Part shown: piece after piece, positions 35,904-51,064 of the stretch
Layout of the letters: every line of letters starts with the position of its first letter
How positions within the stretch are numbered: position 1 is the first letter of the stretch
Assembly (NCBI RefSeq): GCF_949628265.1
Contig: NC_088789.1
Coordinates: 17,966,883 to 18,030,882, forward strand
Direction: 5' to 3'
DNA from: Cloeon dipterum
Lineage: Eukaryota; Arthropoda; Insecta; Ephemeroptera; Baetidae
Length of the DNA: 64,000 bases
The notes under the pieces: model-generated
The model's database searches: none
What the model was told of the DNA's origin: nothing
The model's input: the letters and a program-made list of their open reading frames with translations, nothing else
Program-made: the position numbers and the translations under genes

Positions 35904-38900
35904 TGCTTTTAGTTCCTAAAAATCTCCAGGGGTTTTGGGAAAAGAAAAAAGTAAAAACCAAACACACATATGCTAATTCCGTGTGATTATAAGTTGGCGT
36001 TGGTGGTTTTGTTTGTTGATAATTTAGGTTGGACTCTCTGATCAGATGTCAGATGAGCAAAACATGTGATGCACAGAGGTGGGAGGGAGCGACAATAGCC
36101 GCGAATATTTGAACTTGTCCTTCCATAAGAAGAGAAGGCGAGCAAGTGCAGAGCTGAGAGCAGACACACAGGGGTCACAGCGCAAAACGACGAGAGCGCG
36201 CATCATGTTGTATATGTGTAGTTCACAGAAAAGCAATGAATTTTAAAAATTAAAAAAGTTAATTTCTAATCGATATGAGAAATTTTTCCTGGATAGTATA
36301 GCGTCGCAGTAATATAATTTACAATAATTTATAAAATTGGCAGATAATAAAATAACAATACAAAACCTGGATTATGCACTGCTTTAAATTGCAATTTCGG
36401 CCAATTCCAGGCCTCATCATATATTAAAAAACTGGCTCTGAACCTACCCTAACAACTCACAATAACTCGTTAAAATTTAGGTTGGCAAATATTCTCAAAG
36501 GGGGCGAGATCACCGCTGTGCTCTAAACGCCCAGGTGCGGTCCCTGCCCTCAAAAATTTTGTATTTCCCTTTATTCATCAAACTAGATTCAAACGCAGTT
36601 ACTTTCCACCACCAATTTTGTGACTTGGATGAATTTTTTGTCTGTGATTATGTTAAATAGCCTAAATAGGCATTTCTTGACGTATTTTTAGAGCCACCCT
36701 TGTAAATAATTTCGGCTTTACAAAATTAAGTATTTCTGAATCTGAATCTTTCATTTCCTTAATTTTACATTTTGCATTTTTGTTAGTATATCTACTCTAA
36801 AATAAAAGTCCACCGGTAGATTCAAACCTCACACAAAAAATCAATATTCTGCGTTTGGGGAGCTATAATAAACTATGTATTCCAATATTTTAGCTCTGAA
36901 ATTAGACTGAAAAGTGGAGGCAAAAAGACAGTCCATGCCTTGGCGGGTGTTTTTTCCAGCCCTATAGTGGCCGCAAAATGAGCTCTCTCGCGCACTGTGT
37001 GGATAAATACTGTGTAGGATTTTGGCGGAAAGTCGGGGTGCGAGGTGGAGGGCACGCGAGCAGGCGAGCGGCTGATTGGCATGATGTTATAATTTAATAA
37101 CTCTCCTCAACTAAAGGACGGCCAAGTGTGTCGCAAGTCGCAAAATATATGTACTATTTTATCAGAGAGTACGACATGCATCTCGACGGAGGACGCCGGG
37201 TTTCGGGGTTTCGGGATGGCAGCTATAGGCACCACGTAGTTTGGCATCTCGGTCAGAGATGTCGGATGCAGTGAGAAAAGTGAGCTTGCATTTTTGGTCG
37301 CCGGTTGCGCGTTACACACTCACCCCGCGTCAACCCCCGCGTGCCACGCTCTTGTTTATTTGATCGCATTACCCGCTAAACGCTTAATAGATGACACCGA
37401 TTCGGGGGAGGGGGTGAAATGAGGGATGTGAACGGAGCCCATCAACACCTGCCAACTAAGGAACTTTAATAATATGCGTACTTAGCCTTGATTAGTCAAA
37501 TCAATCTAATCCTAATTAAGGGATAAATGTTGGCAATAAATTGCTAACCGTAAAGCTAGCCAAAAATATGAAATGATAATTTTTGTATTTGCACGCATAT
37601 AACCCCCTCTATTGCGGGTCGAAATATTAATATCTATTCAAAGTATCTATTCACATGAGCGCACTTAAAAAACAAGATATATATTTCAATCATTATACTC
37701 TACAATCAATGCTCCAATTTTGTATGTGGATCAGACATCTAATTAAAAAAGAATAGAACTAAAAATCTATCAAAATCTACAGAGATATCAATGAAAATTT
37801 AATTCAAGACTAATTTAATTCCCCTTGGGTCAAGCTATTCGCTCTTTTGCTCCACCATAAGTTTGTATAATTATTAACACTATAATAAAATGTCGTCATT
37901 AAACAAAAGTAAATTTAAGATATTTTCTCAACACAGTGAGAGACACCAAAATAATGATAGTGACTACGATTAATCTCCGCGATAACTCATTTTACACCTC
38001 TGCAGAAGACCGAATAATATTTGGACCCAATTTTCAAAGGACCGTGCGGACAAAATCATTTTTTCAAAAGATCAAAAACACAATTCATGCAGTCAAAGAT
38101 TATTAATTTATTTATTTAAATTATTTAGTAAAATAAAATATTTTATTTCCGTGCTAACAATAAGTCATTTTAAGTTGAGACACCTCCATTTTACGGGGAG
38201 TTTTTGAACCCTTTAGCCTTTTTCATGTCACGTGGACAATACATAATGTTGGTAACGGAAAGCACAAGAATAAATTTAAACCAATCTCACTGCAACTTTT
38301 CAAATTGCTCTCGTATTATTTTTTCCATCCCTTGTCCTGGCTTAGTTTTTAACTCATTTAAACCCTCACTCTACGTATAGTTAAGGTTTAAAATGCGAAC
38401 AGGCCAAGCACGCAAACAATCTTCTTGCAGTTGGTATTCATCTTTACAATGTACAGTCCAAAACTTTGAATTGTTCTTTAGATTGCCTGATCAACAAATG
38501 TGCTTAACCTCAATCTAAACGAATGAGCTCTATCATTGGTTCTTAAGAGTGCCCGCTATAGGTTTATTTTCGGTCTTTTGCAATTTCCACCTTAAAAAAA
38601 CGTTTGGTCTGTGCAATATATTTCTGACTACTACTTTCGGTGTACAAAACTTGTCGGTCTTTTGAAAACTCACACTTTCGGCTTCCTGAAATTCAGGCTT
38701 CTGAACGCAACTTATAAATAAAACATACTGCCAAACTGCATTTTTAAACCTGTGTCAGTAGCGCCCGCCGCTGGCAAAATTATATACTCAGCCGCCTGTT
38801 AAAATCTGGTTTTTAAGTTGGCCCAGGGAGCCACTGCCTTGAAAGCTTGCAGCTTTTAATATTTTACTAGCAACACAAAAAATACGATGAATTTTCTATC

Positions 38901-39783
38901 GAAGAAACCACTCAAGGAATGTTCCATTCTTAAAATGAAATTCAGACTTTTAGTTTTCTTCGATTTGTATACTGTATGGTTGGTAAAATTTACGGTTATA
39001 ACAATGTGAGATAGCGAGTACTTCAGAAGAAAATAATATATAAGGTTACTTCATAAAATTTTTACTTTCCATTATTATTAGTGCAAAATCTTTCACCAGG
39101 GTAATTTCAAATTACTTAAAATTTAATTTTTTCCAAATAGGTGTTCCGATGTAAAGCCAAAACTAATCGCGAAAATAAATTGATGTTCTATAGGCAAGGA
39201 GGAAGTTCAATGTCAATTTTTTAATCATGTAGATGATATGATGACTATAATTTAACTTACAATTAGTTTATAAATTCACACTAACTTTATAGCAGAAAGA
39301 TAAAGCATAAAGTATCTATCAAACATAAGAATGCGGTTGCGACGGATATTGAAGCTTTCAAAAATATATTACGATTTCACAGTTTAGCGTTAGCGTTGGT
39401 TCTGAGGAATAATTAAATATCAAGTAACATTAGCCGCAGCATCAACTGACAACTAACAGCTTGATTTTATAAAATGAACAGCTCAATAAAATATTGCCTC
39501 TCCTTGTCAAAACATAATGCCGTGCAAAACGCAAAGACACTTTTTTCCATTTAATAAATTCGCAAAACTTTGAATGGGAAATTTTTCAAGGAATGTTTTT
39601 TTTCTTGCGTTTGGACATTGGAGCCTATGGCCGCGAAACGTTTTCAAGCTCAATTCAAATGTGCACTAGACAAGTTCATGAGCATGGTGTCGAGTTTCGC
39701 TGCGGTGGCGGTTGGCGAGTCGAGTGTTTTCGCAAATCTGTCACTCGTGTGGATTATTTATTACTCGGACAAGAGCAGAAAGA

Positions 39784-39819
<36 letters not shown>

Positions 39820-41000
39820 TCACGCACAAATCTGGTACTCGAAATGAGAGGAAAAGCGAGGTGTGAAAAGCCTTAAAAAGCTTTTTTGTCATCCACATCA
39901 TTCGCATGCATGGTAACCTCCCTTTTCGCCAGACACGTTGAATAGCATCAGCCTCAGCAGCGCAGTTTTTATTATTTATACACTGTATGTTGCCAGCAGA
40001 GAAAGAGTTGAGAGAGAGACTCCATCATATATATAATGCTGTTCTTTCCCGCTGCTCTACCAAGATGTGGCCTATTGTTTGCAATGCATTCACTTCCCTC
40101 CCCCTTTTCACACCTTTCACGAAAACAAGCAGCACTTCTATTTTGATAATTAAAAAATATATATTCATGGTTAATGAGAACCTCGCGTCATCCAACTTGA
40201 TTGACTGTTATTCTTGTTGAATGAGGCAGGCATTTATTTATTTATTTGCAACGAATTGGTGAGATGAACGATTTTACCCTTAATTTTTAATAATTAGCTT
40301 CATCATAAATTTATCAGCCAAAGAAATTAATATTTCACATATTGCGCGTTTTAAATGAAAACTTGATAATAACTTTTACCTAATTTTAAGTTTAAATTCT
40401 TTTTTTAGTCTATGGCATACTGTTTAAAAATTACAAAAATCATTTTTTGTGTAATTTAATTTAATTGTCATGTCATGTTTAAAACAAAATTAAATTGTAT
40501 TATTTACAAGTTATTTTGTATTTTGAAAATTAATTTTCAAATATAATTTATATTTAACTGAATTTTTATATTTTTTCTGATAATTTCATTACACGTTTGT
40601 GAAATAATATAGAGATGTATTATTTTATACTGACTAGCTGATAAAGGATCTAGTTACACTTACAACTATGAATTATAATTTATTCCTGGAAAACAATGTT
40701 GTGTGATTAATAATATTGATATAAAAAAATGTTAACATATATAATAACAGTCTAACCCGATGATTTGGGATGTCATGGGAATTAGCCTTGGCCAATATTG
40801 AATGAAAAAGAAGTTAAAAATTTAAATAAAACTCAAAAGTTGAAAGCGAGAATTTTAGTTTTATGAATATATAGTTTTTACGACCGCACTTACTTACAGG
40901 TTTTATGAATTAACTTGCAGATAGAGAAACAGCTGATTTAACACACAAATCCAAACTGAGCAGGGATAAATTTCTAATTACCCATGAAAAATGCAACTTC
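35904..41000. other. Start of the gene-poor stretch
   Basis: No gene recognised. GC-richer islands at about 36870-37450 and 39570-39900, and a family A element fragment at about 38754-38835 (CAGTAGCGCCCGCCG, CTCAGCCGCCTG). The overlapping open frames at 39570-39866 and 39593-39847 run into a GA microsatellite and no domain is seen in either. Confidence 0.45.
39781..39817. repeat. (GA)n microsatellite
   Basis: About 18 GA units with one GGG interruption, inside a GC-richer island. Confidence 0.95.
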
Positions 41001-41299
41001 ATTGAGGCGAAATCGCAATCAAAGTTCCCCAAGTGAGAGCAAGAAAGCACACACGCAGGTATCGTCGCGGGTAGGAGGCGTGTTTCTCGGAAGCCGTCGA
41101 CTGTTATGTGCCAGTGCTCATTACATGTCATAATAAACTGTCACCTTGGCGCGAGAGGCTGCGTGCAGAGAATGAGCCAAGATTGACCCCACAATGGTAG
41201 GCAGGCAGTCTTTCCAGTCTGTCACTCCTTTTATCGAAGAGGTATGAATTTCAAGCGAGAGTTCCCAAGTGCGAGCAAATAAACCAACGAAATCCACTC

Positions 41300-41680
41300 A
41301 TTGTTCGCTCGGCGGAGGAAATTCCTGCCGAAGTGCCGTGAGTGTGCGAGTTGCTTGAATAAAAATCTAGTCGCGAATGAAACCGGACACCGGCTCGATC
41401 GCGCGAGGCGGCCACAAAAGCTGGCATTTTCGCCTCTACCTGTCAGCTGCGGGCCAAATTGGCCGCTCTCGGGGCGGCCATTCCCACACGGACCGTCTCG
41501 CGTTCTGAGGCCGTTTTCAGTGGTTGCATGCCAGGTGAGAGATGTGCATAGCCGATCCAGTTCGCGCTTTTAGCGCGGAGTGCGAGAAAAATCGGGGCCG
41601 CGTGCCGCGAACCAAGCCACCGATCGCCGCTCGCGACTCATTTGCAAACGCCGCTGGAATTCAATCTTTGCTAGAGGTAT
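41300..41680 (+). promoter_or_regulatory. GC-rich CpG-containing island, candidate promoter and first exon
   Basis: The region has many CpG sites and a TCAGT initiator at about 41517. Donor-like sites lie at about 41535 (CAG|GTGAGAG) and at about 41675 (GAG|GTATTT). No matching coding exon found downstream. Confidence 0.3.
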
Positions 41681-44600
41681 TTCAATTTAACGTATACTTG
41701 ATAAAATTTAATTAAAATAGACATGGTCAACATTTAATGATCGTCTAAATCAATATTTTAACATTCTACTGGCTGTATAACAAATATATTTTAAGAATAC
41801 ACGGTACAAAACCGCTCTCTCTTATTATATTAACCGCTATATTAATTTGATTATTTTTATTTGAAAAATTGAAAATTAAGGTTCAACTTTGTTTATTGTT
41901 ATGAGCCAGTAGGACAACCTTGTCATGAACCTTTGGAAATATTGTAACACTATTTTATGCAAAACTTTATTTAAAAGCTTAACTATAATTTACCTACACG
42001 ATCATCTGAATTTACCAGGGTTATAGATGAAAATAAAATTAAATAAACGTCAATATGGATCTGAAGATGAATTTGGTAACATTTAAGTGAGACCTGTCTT
42101 GAACTTGTTCAACGCGTTCAAAATTAAACAAGGAAAATCTTAGGGAGATGACTAAAAAAGATGAAATAATGGGGTTCACTTACTTATATATTATTTAATT
42201 TTGGACACATCAAATATATTTGAATAGATACTATAAAAAGGGGTTTGAATTTGATTAAAATCAATATGAAATCAAAAGATTTTTTGGTCCTTAGAATTCA
42301 AAATTTAACCCAGGTATCACAAACTAGAAACCTATACTTTTGTAGAAATCGATGGCTCAAACTTTGAGTATGCATTTTATCTGCATGGTGACTGTTCATG
42401 AGCAATTTATGCAAAGTGTCAACACAGACATAACTAAATAATTTACCATAACATTTAAACAAAATTGATGAATTGGAATGTTGAAATATCTTTACTTAAG
42501 GAGAATATGAAAATTAAGCAATAAAATATGTGTTGCCAGAAAATACAAAACTCTTATATTAAAACTCTCCTTATATACCAATTATTTTTAATTATTATTA
42601 TTTGTTTATTCCTACTGTCATAGTTACAAAATTTAAATACATAAAATTAAGACATATAGTGTTACTTTGATTTTCCGCACTAAATAATGAACAATAATTG
42701 TTGAAAAGAACAAGCTAAATATAAATACAAAATAGATGCAAAGTGTGCTATTAAATAATTTATTTCTCGTATATTAATTTCACTGAAAATGGAAAATATT
42801 TAGAGTGACATTCTTTTAATTCACTCATGTTAAATATTGCAGATAAAATCGTCTTAAAGTTTAGGAACAATGAAAATGAATACAAGCAAGAACCGCAAAA
42901 AAACGTGCGTAAAAATTATCTACATTGCCAAATGTTCCGCGCTACAGTTAATAAGATATTATCCTCCTTTTAATTGTTAATATTTGCACAGCGCAATTTA
43001 TACGCATAGAAATATTTAAAAATTTGTCACAGGTTTTTTCAGTTTTTCTTACCGAGCAAAAATAATTAAGTTTTGAGATATTAAACATTATTGTAGAAAA
43101 AATTTAAATCACTGCTATTTAAAACAAAAAATTGTATACAAATAGTGAAAAAATAGGCCACTGTGCAGTTCTTGAGCTTGAGCATCAGATTATTTCACGA
43201 CTGAGCCACCAAAAAGGACAATTCTAAAAAGCATTTGTTAATAGGTTCCTGTGGTAACACCAGGTTCTCGGATGAAGTGACCTGGAACACCACATGAAAA
43301 ATAGTGTGATAGTTTAAAAGAATAGGATTAGCGATGAGGTTATTTCCATGCATTATTGTAAATATAAGTTGGTGAGTCAAATGTGTAAGAATAGGCACAC
43401 CGAATTAGCAAAATACAGCACACAAAATGACAGAGAAATCAGAAACCGGCAATTACAAACGATTTAAATTACCAATCTGTCGATTAAATTGTTTTTGCAA
43501 CTGTGACTGCTCAGTGTGGAAAAATATTTATTAAGTTGATTCATCTGTACAAATTCTTGAATTAGTTTTTAAACATATTGTTTCGTTTTTGAATGGTTCA
43601 TCTTTTTTAGATGAGCGTCTTTTATATTAAAACGCTTGTAAACTTTCGTCCCTTGAAACTTATTCGCGCTTGTTGGAAAGGAGCTAACAGCAAGTAGTAA
43701 GTCGGAAAGCTATTGCAATCCTCCTAAATCGGAGTGAACTCCTAATAGCGATTCAAATTAATTAAATTTAGGCGCATATCAACCCGAACTCGACCCCCAA
43801 ATATTGCTCAAATTTCCACATTGCAAGTGCTTAACAATCCAAGCTAACAACTTGGTTTCTTCAGACTTAGGAATACTTTTTTAAATGTAAGACAACACAA
43901 AGATGTCATATTTTTTCATTTGAAATCAAATTAATGTAACCTTGGTTTATAGCAAAAACTGTTCATTTTTCTAAATTATACGGAAGTTTCCTACTGAACT
44001 AGTTTGCATCCCTAAATCACAGGAGCATAGTATAAATCCAATCCATATTTTAAAAATCTATCAAAATTAGAGAAATGAATATGGAATTTACCGTTACCAC
44101 ACAGTTGATTTTAAATAGATCACAAAATGCGATTGCGGAATAACATGAGCTCGCTAAGCGCCGGACAAAAAAATGGTGTCTGATAAAGACGCAGGTTGGG
44201 CGGAGGCGCGACACGATCGAGTCTCTCTCGTGAACAACGGGCAAAGGTGTGAAATACCGACGAATGATTGGTTTGATCGCATGCGAACACCTACCTGTTC
44301 ATCCGGCTGTTAAAGTTCAAATATATGACTGACTGCTAATGTGAGTGTGCATAATGTAGATCGGATTTACATACGGAGCTGCTGCACATTAATTAGTGAG
44401 CGAGAACGCGAGTAAGTCTCCTTGTCAAATAAACACACGCGGGTGTGAATACATGTGCAAATAAATCCGCCACTGCCGCCACCGCCATGAATGCTATTCA
44501 CGCCAAGCTGGCACAAACTCGGTTGCTTTCTCGCCTCTTAATGTGCTTCTCTGCCAACACTTGAGCAGCCAGGGCGCAATTAATTATAAAAATGTCGTGT

Positions 44601-47600
44601 TGTCAAAACGCGCGGCTGGCGTGGCGCTCGCTCCTCGCCCTCGACGGGCCCACGACTCAATTACCACACGGACGCGTCTTTTCATCCGGCATTGCGCACT
44701 CGTAATTAACAAGCTCGTTTTTTAGCACGGCCAATGCATTTTAATTCGCCCAATTCGCACTTGTTCCCCGCGGTCGTGGCAATGGCAATAGTGGGCTGCC
44801 TCTCAATTTTTTCTTAACGTCTGGGAAAATTTATTAATTATTGTTCTACTTAGTCCCGTGTCATCGTGTTTCTCGCATGAATCTTCTGAGTTTATCGTTT
44901 TTAAATTTTGCAAGCGTAAAATGATGTCTATTTCAGTCTGTATTTTCTAGATGACAATCTTGCCACTTTGTTTTGAGGTGTATCAGGACTGGGAAATTCT
45001 GAAAAATAATTTTTACCTTTTCTATGTATATATGCTGAGTAAATTAGGAATTAGTTATCATCTGCCTAGGCTGCCGTTTATAATTCTGAGCAAGTTGGTT
45101 CCAAAGATTGCACAATAATCAATCAGCGAGCACTGTCTTCTTATTCGAAATAATAATTTTTCAGTCCTCACTTACGTGGAAAGGATGCTAACTTTGCAGC
45201 CACGTCTATCAAAAATTTATAGCGTTACATCTAAGTTAATTTGGGTTTCACGAAAACCTTTAAGTATTTGTTTTTGCAATTGCAACAAGAACTTTCTTGG
45301 GTATTGCAGTATCAATATTATTTTCCATACTTGAAAAATCATATTTTCTAAGAGACAATGTGACAGACAATTTTTTAATTCCAGTTCAATAGGATAAGCT
45401 TGTTAGAACCAATTGGATATTTTGAACTAAATAGAGGGGAATAAATAGGTTGGAATTATACTGCGATCGTTATTTTTTCAAACAATTAATTATTACAGCA
45501 CTAATCAAATTTTCGTCCGTTTAATTCAGAGATACATAAAAATGTTGATTTATTTTTAGCTTCATAATCTTATCATTCTAATGAGATTTGATTTGTGCGC
45601 TCAGTGGCTGTCAAAGAGGATTCATATAGTCTTCAGACACACTACTTAAACATTTTGAGGGTGGCTTTTAAATTCCATTTACGAACATGACGTTTACAGG
45701 AAAGAAATGTTGCTGGCCAGCAAATCCCGAATTTATTAAGCCTAAAGCAATACGACAAGAGTTTGCACGAACAATTTTGCTCAGACGATTGTACATCACA
45801 TGCAAATAAGAGGAGACAAATGAGCTATTCCTCGAAATCGATAAATGTTCTTTGTAAATTTAGAAAGTAAAATGTAAATTGAATGAGTGGACTTTTTATG
45901 TATGTAAAAACATAAAATAAATCAGAATTAATAATAAACTTGAGAATTTCAATAACATATATTCATCAATAAATTACTTGGATGATTGATATCATATTGT
46001 TCAATTTGAAGTATGATTTAATTTAGTTTTTACCCATGTAATTTAACTCTTCAATTTTTAACCGCCAATGAATTAATAATTTCCCTATTGCAAGTTAAAA
46101 TGTAAATCTTTAGTTGATGACACCGGCAATTTTTTTGCAAACGAGAAGCACGGTACGGTGTCAGAGTTGTATCCTTTTTCATGACAAACCTTTTGGCTTA
46201 AACGGCTCAAACAATCACAAAAATGACTTAAAAATTAGCACTGAGTTTACACATTTGATCTTTTACAAACTGGGTGGTAGTGCTTAAGTTCCATAAAATA
46301 TTTCATCAGTTCCCTGAATCAAATAACTTTTAAATTCACAATCTGAATTAATATCGTTTTATCTTCAAGTCTTAAGCAATGCAATTACACTACATACAAA
46401 AAATTACTAAGATGTTCTTAACTAATCGATTTATTCCTGGAAATGCAAATGTACCATAAAGGAGTGATTTAAATACCATGAAACGCAGCTAAATGCAAAA
46501 ACGTGAAGTCCCATTCTTTGCAAGCCCTCGGAGGGGAAATTACGGGTTTTTGAGTGACTTGTGCGAGGATCTTCAGCCATGTTGAAAGCTCGGCAAATGA
46601 GATTGTGCGAATTGCAAATACATAAAACGTATTATTCGAGCTCAAGCTGGCGGGCGCTCGAGCTGAGCGAGTGCGCGCCGTGGAGAGAGAGTAATTGCGA
46701 TATGGTGTCTGTGACGTCACTTTCACAATTAAACAGAGTGAGATGTGCCTGCAACAAACAATTTAATATCTTCAAATGGTATAGGCTTGATGATGCATTA
46801 TGATATTGCGCGTTCCTTGGAGAAAACCCGCCGTTCACTCACTTTCCGTTCGTCGCGCGCGCGGCGAATGCTTTTTATTGTGTGTGCTCGCCTTTTCTTA
46901 TTTTTTCCCACCACGCTGAGTTTCCTGATGCGTCCTTTTCGTTTATAGTTCCAATTATCAACACATTTTTAGTCTTCTGTGATGCACTTGCAATTTTGCT
47001 CAGACGATTTTAGCAAATTTCAATTTGAGGAACCAAATGATTTCTAGATTTAAAGATTAGCATTCATTCATTTATATCAATTTGCGCTTATTCTTTACTC
47101 ATATTAAAATTGTTATTGGAATTTTCTGCTAAACTTCAACTTTCCATTTTTCCTTTGCAAATTTCAAACTGACTATGCATCTATAAAATTCTAACTGATC
47201 TATGAATATGGGCCTTCTTCCTCATCTTTTTCCTACGCGTCACTATTTTCATAACTCCCAGTTTCACAGAGTCTTATTTTACTCATTTAATTCATGTTTC
47301 CAACAAACACCGCAGATTTATCAGTTCCTTTATCATTTAGGTTCATTCTTACGAGACGTCACTGGAAAGTTATACAGTTAATTTAGTTACTTTTTTTAAT
47401 ATTTGACACGTTTGCAAATGTTATGATGCCACAGAAAACAACAGTTGTACTGAACGTATATACTTAAATAAAGTACAATTATTATTCAATTCAAATTTTT
47501 AATTCGTTTTCATTTCTCCAAGCAAGTCATAATATGTATTTTACAAACGTTTAAAGTCAAGAAAATCACATTAGGAGGAATAAGGCATTTGTAATGTTAG

Positions 47601-49334
47601 CGAACAACCCGCTGAAACTCGCTATTAAAATAGTAGCAAAATTTACCACTAATTTTTAAAACACTCGCCACTCTACAGCTTATACTACATTAAACCTACA
47701 CAACATTTGACATCACATACAATTTACAATATTTGGGAAACTGGGAACTTGGACATAATTTAATTTCGGACGGGAGGGAATTCCATTTACAATTTCAATA
47801 GCATTTGCAGTTCATATCAGGGCCATTTTCCAGTCTTATTTAATTCGAATTTGTAATAAATATAAGATTAATTGCATTACTGATGTCTATTGCAATATAT
47901 GTTCTGGTTATCATGAATATTATCCATCTCATGCTTGCGTGTTGCCCGTTTTCAAGATTTTATGCTTTTATTAACCTCATGAAATATTTTTGTCCGATAA
48001 TTAATTGCAAGATTTTCGAGATTTGGCACGCAATAGTTACCAATCTGGTGTCGGCAATTTCACGAGCAATTGTTTAATTAGAGGTATCTAAAGTCTACAC
48101 TGCACTCAATATCCTTAAATAACTATTGTAAAGGTTAAAATATAAATCAATCAATTTTTGCATCTAAATTATAGTTTTTGATGTGCAGCTAAGGCATCCA
48201 TATTAGTTTTCCGATTTGAGCATTGCTTAACATCTAAATTCTCTTACTGAGCTTTAGAAATTTGTCTTTTTTCGCAATCGTGAGAGCATAGGATAGGAAT
48301 AAATTGAATACACATTAATCATGAACCATAAACTTATGCAACCCCATTGCATGCACGCTTCACAGGTTGCATACTCTATGCACTGTGGTAGCAAGAAAAC
48401 GTTCTTTGCCGCCGTTGCGGTGCAGCGGAGAACAACATTATTTTCTTGTGTCATTTTATTCGAGGAAAAAAAATCAAAGATGCATATTAAATAAAATATT
48501 ATCTTAGCAGCATTTTCCATAGCCAATTAGATTTTATTTGTCAGGTAAATGAACAAATCAATGAAAAAAATGGCGTCTTCTGAGTGATTCATCTAACGAA
48601 ACTGTCTTCAATGTAAGAAAAAACATTAGTCAATCCAAAATATTTTCAAATGCGCTTGGTGAAATGATTCTTTAGGTGTAAAAAATACTCATTTCACAAG
48701 ATGTAAAAACATAAAGTCAAATAATGTAATGTGTTTGTCAACATCTATTTTCTAGTCTTCAACCGTCTTAATATACACTTTGTAATTTCAAATATCATGG
48801 TTAGCGCAAAATGCACGGTACTCTAATGCAGATTAAAATTTGATAAATCTCACACACCTTCCAGAGAGATGGAAACTATGCCACACAGAGTAGTTTTTTG
48901 TGTGTAACGGATATGTCATATCATTCATTACTTTCACGACATATAAATCCAACGCGCATTTCGCATTTATACCAAAGTCAGTGTTGACCTGTGGAAAAAC
49001 AGCTGCTATAGTTCAATACACCAGTTGATCACTTCGTTGCTATTTAGATAAGTTATTTATCACACACCAAATATATTATATAATATAGTTAAAATTTGTA
49101 TTTCTTCAAATGCAACATCAGCGCAACAACTTCAGACCAGCCATTCTTTTTCAGTTTTTTATGCATTTGAATTAAAGCAATTTAGCCGCGAGTAATTTTT
49201 TTCTTTTCACACCCGGTTCAATTATCTTCGCAGGCATCCCGGGTGCAACAGTAATTACTGATGATCAAATGCAAAACGAGAGTCGTGGCTGCTGGCAGAC
49301 GGTGACAATGGCTATAAAATACAAAGCGCACCAC

Positions 49335-49384
<50 letters not shown>

Positions 49385-51064
49385 CAAAGGATTAAATAAT
49401 GAGAGGATAAGACAAGAGTGCGCGGCGCAAAAATGGTTGTTCATTGTTGAATAAAGCGCGGCAAAGAACGGACCCTAAGGGAACAGACTGCAATTAAGAT
49501 TTTCTGCTTGATTTTAATGCGCAACGTTGGTCATTTGCACCCTCTTTCCTTCTTGCCCCGTCAGCGAGTTGATTCAGCTCACCTTTGTTTGTCGCCAAAA
49601 CTCGGCAACGGTATTGTTAATGTTGCTCGCAAATGGTCAGTCGTTTTAAAAACACTGACTTACGTTTTTAAGAATTCATATAATAAGGTTAATTGAGAAC
49701 TGGGATTAATGCATATTAATTCACAGATGAAAGTAATGGTTATTTTCTGACACATTTTTAAACCATCTAATTTCGGTTTAAAGAGCACAATGGCAGAGAA
49801 TATTAAAAAAGAAATGATATTTCAGTCAACTTTCAGATCGTAATAAGCATATCCAAGTCATGCCAAATTGCTAAATCATGATGAAGATCGTTCCATACAT
49901 ATTCTCACGTGACATGCTTTACAGTAAACCTAGATATAATAAAAATTCACAGCTTAAATTGATCAAACATCTACATTTTTCTTTCTTTCCGATCGGAATT
50001 TTGCAACGAGGTTGAAATAAATTTCACAAATTGCTTTGTTGAGTAGACTATTAATTACGATTAGTTAAATTTGATATTATGATATCACAGCATAATATTT
50101 ATCAACTAACCTGTTGCAAAATATAGTATTTACTTACAATTACTAACATTTTTACGCTTTTAAGTCTGGATTTTTTTTAGATAGCGCTTCGTTTGGGTTA
50201 TTAGGATTAAGTGCATTTGTATTATTCGGAAATGCCAATACACAGAAGAGATTTTATCGGTTGGTGCTTTTAACAGGACTAATTTAAAACGTAATGTTAT
50301 TTAGGCAATTTACATTTGAAATAATACAAAATGTGTTCCTAATGTTATACAAAATAAAAGGTTAAGTTTATATCAGCAATACGTTACACTGGTATTTAAT
50401 TTCATTTCATTGATGTGCACGAATTTGGAAACTTTGGAATTCTCGGAATTCTTACAATTTTCCAAAATTAAACCTCGAGTCTTCTTTGGATGGTCTCTGG
50501 CGAAGGAGCGACTCAATTTTTCTTCCAAACTGTATGCACGCTGTAATTTGCATGCAATCCAGTCATGCATTAACCTCTTTGGACTCTTTGTCAAGACACA
50601 CAAGAGATTGTATATTTGATGTGAGCGTCCTCTTTGATATGTCACAAAGAAAGAACTCGCCGCTTTGCAGAATGAGTTTTCTTTGTTTGCGCCTCTCGAG
50701 CCAGATAGAAATGGCATGACGAAATGCATTCGGGCTGCACTCTCATTTTATATGTCAATGGCAATTCGCAAGTGTCACTCCCTCTTTCCTCAAAAAGTGT
50801 TAATGAGTTCTGATTCAGCCATGCAGTCAGTCTTATTTTTTAATTAACAGAACGACACAAGGAAAATTCCGCATACTTTTATAAGGACAAATCAAGTGGA
50901 TTTAATTGCAAAGTGCGTTTTAATATTTTCCCTTTCTGTACCATCGATTTTACTGTAGGTGGTACATTATGCCAGTAAAGGAAGAAGCAAATGAGCAGGT
51001 CATATTGGTGAATGAAAATTAAATGTAATAGCGAGTTGTTTTTCTGTTTCCCTATATGAATTAC
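41681..51064. other. Gene desert with non-coding islands
   Basis: AT-rich DNA with GC-richer islands at about 44100-44800, 46470-46950, 49200-49640 and 50450-50780, each containing GAGAG/CTCTC motifs. The 44 kb island contains the 18-base string at 44574-44591 also found at 6235-6252. Repeat R5 copy 2 is at about 47572-47625. Short open frames here (e.g. 43195-43398 and 48254-48526, minus) are not supported well enough to call. Confidence 0.45.
49337..49382. repeat. (GA)23 microsatellite
   Basis: Uninterrupted GA run of 46 bases in a GC-richer island. Confidence 0.95.

Noticed and set aside
39570..39866. Two overlapping plus-strand frames before the GA microsatellite
   Set aside because: Two frames are equally open and both run into GA repeats coding RERERE; no domain.
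43195..43398. Possible terminal exon on the minus strand (TSSENLVLPQEPINKC)
   Set aside because: Good acceptor but only a short peptide with no partner exon in phase and no family.
48254..48526. Minus-strand frame with CIEYATCEACMQWGC, suggestive of a PSI-type Cys pattern
   Set aside because: No good donor, an equally open alternative frame, and no neighbouring sema or IPT exons.
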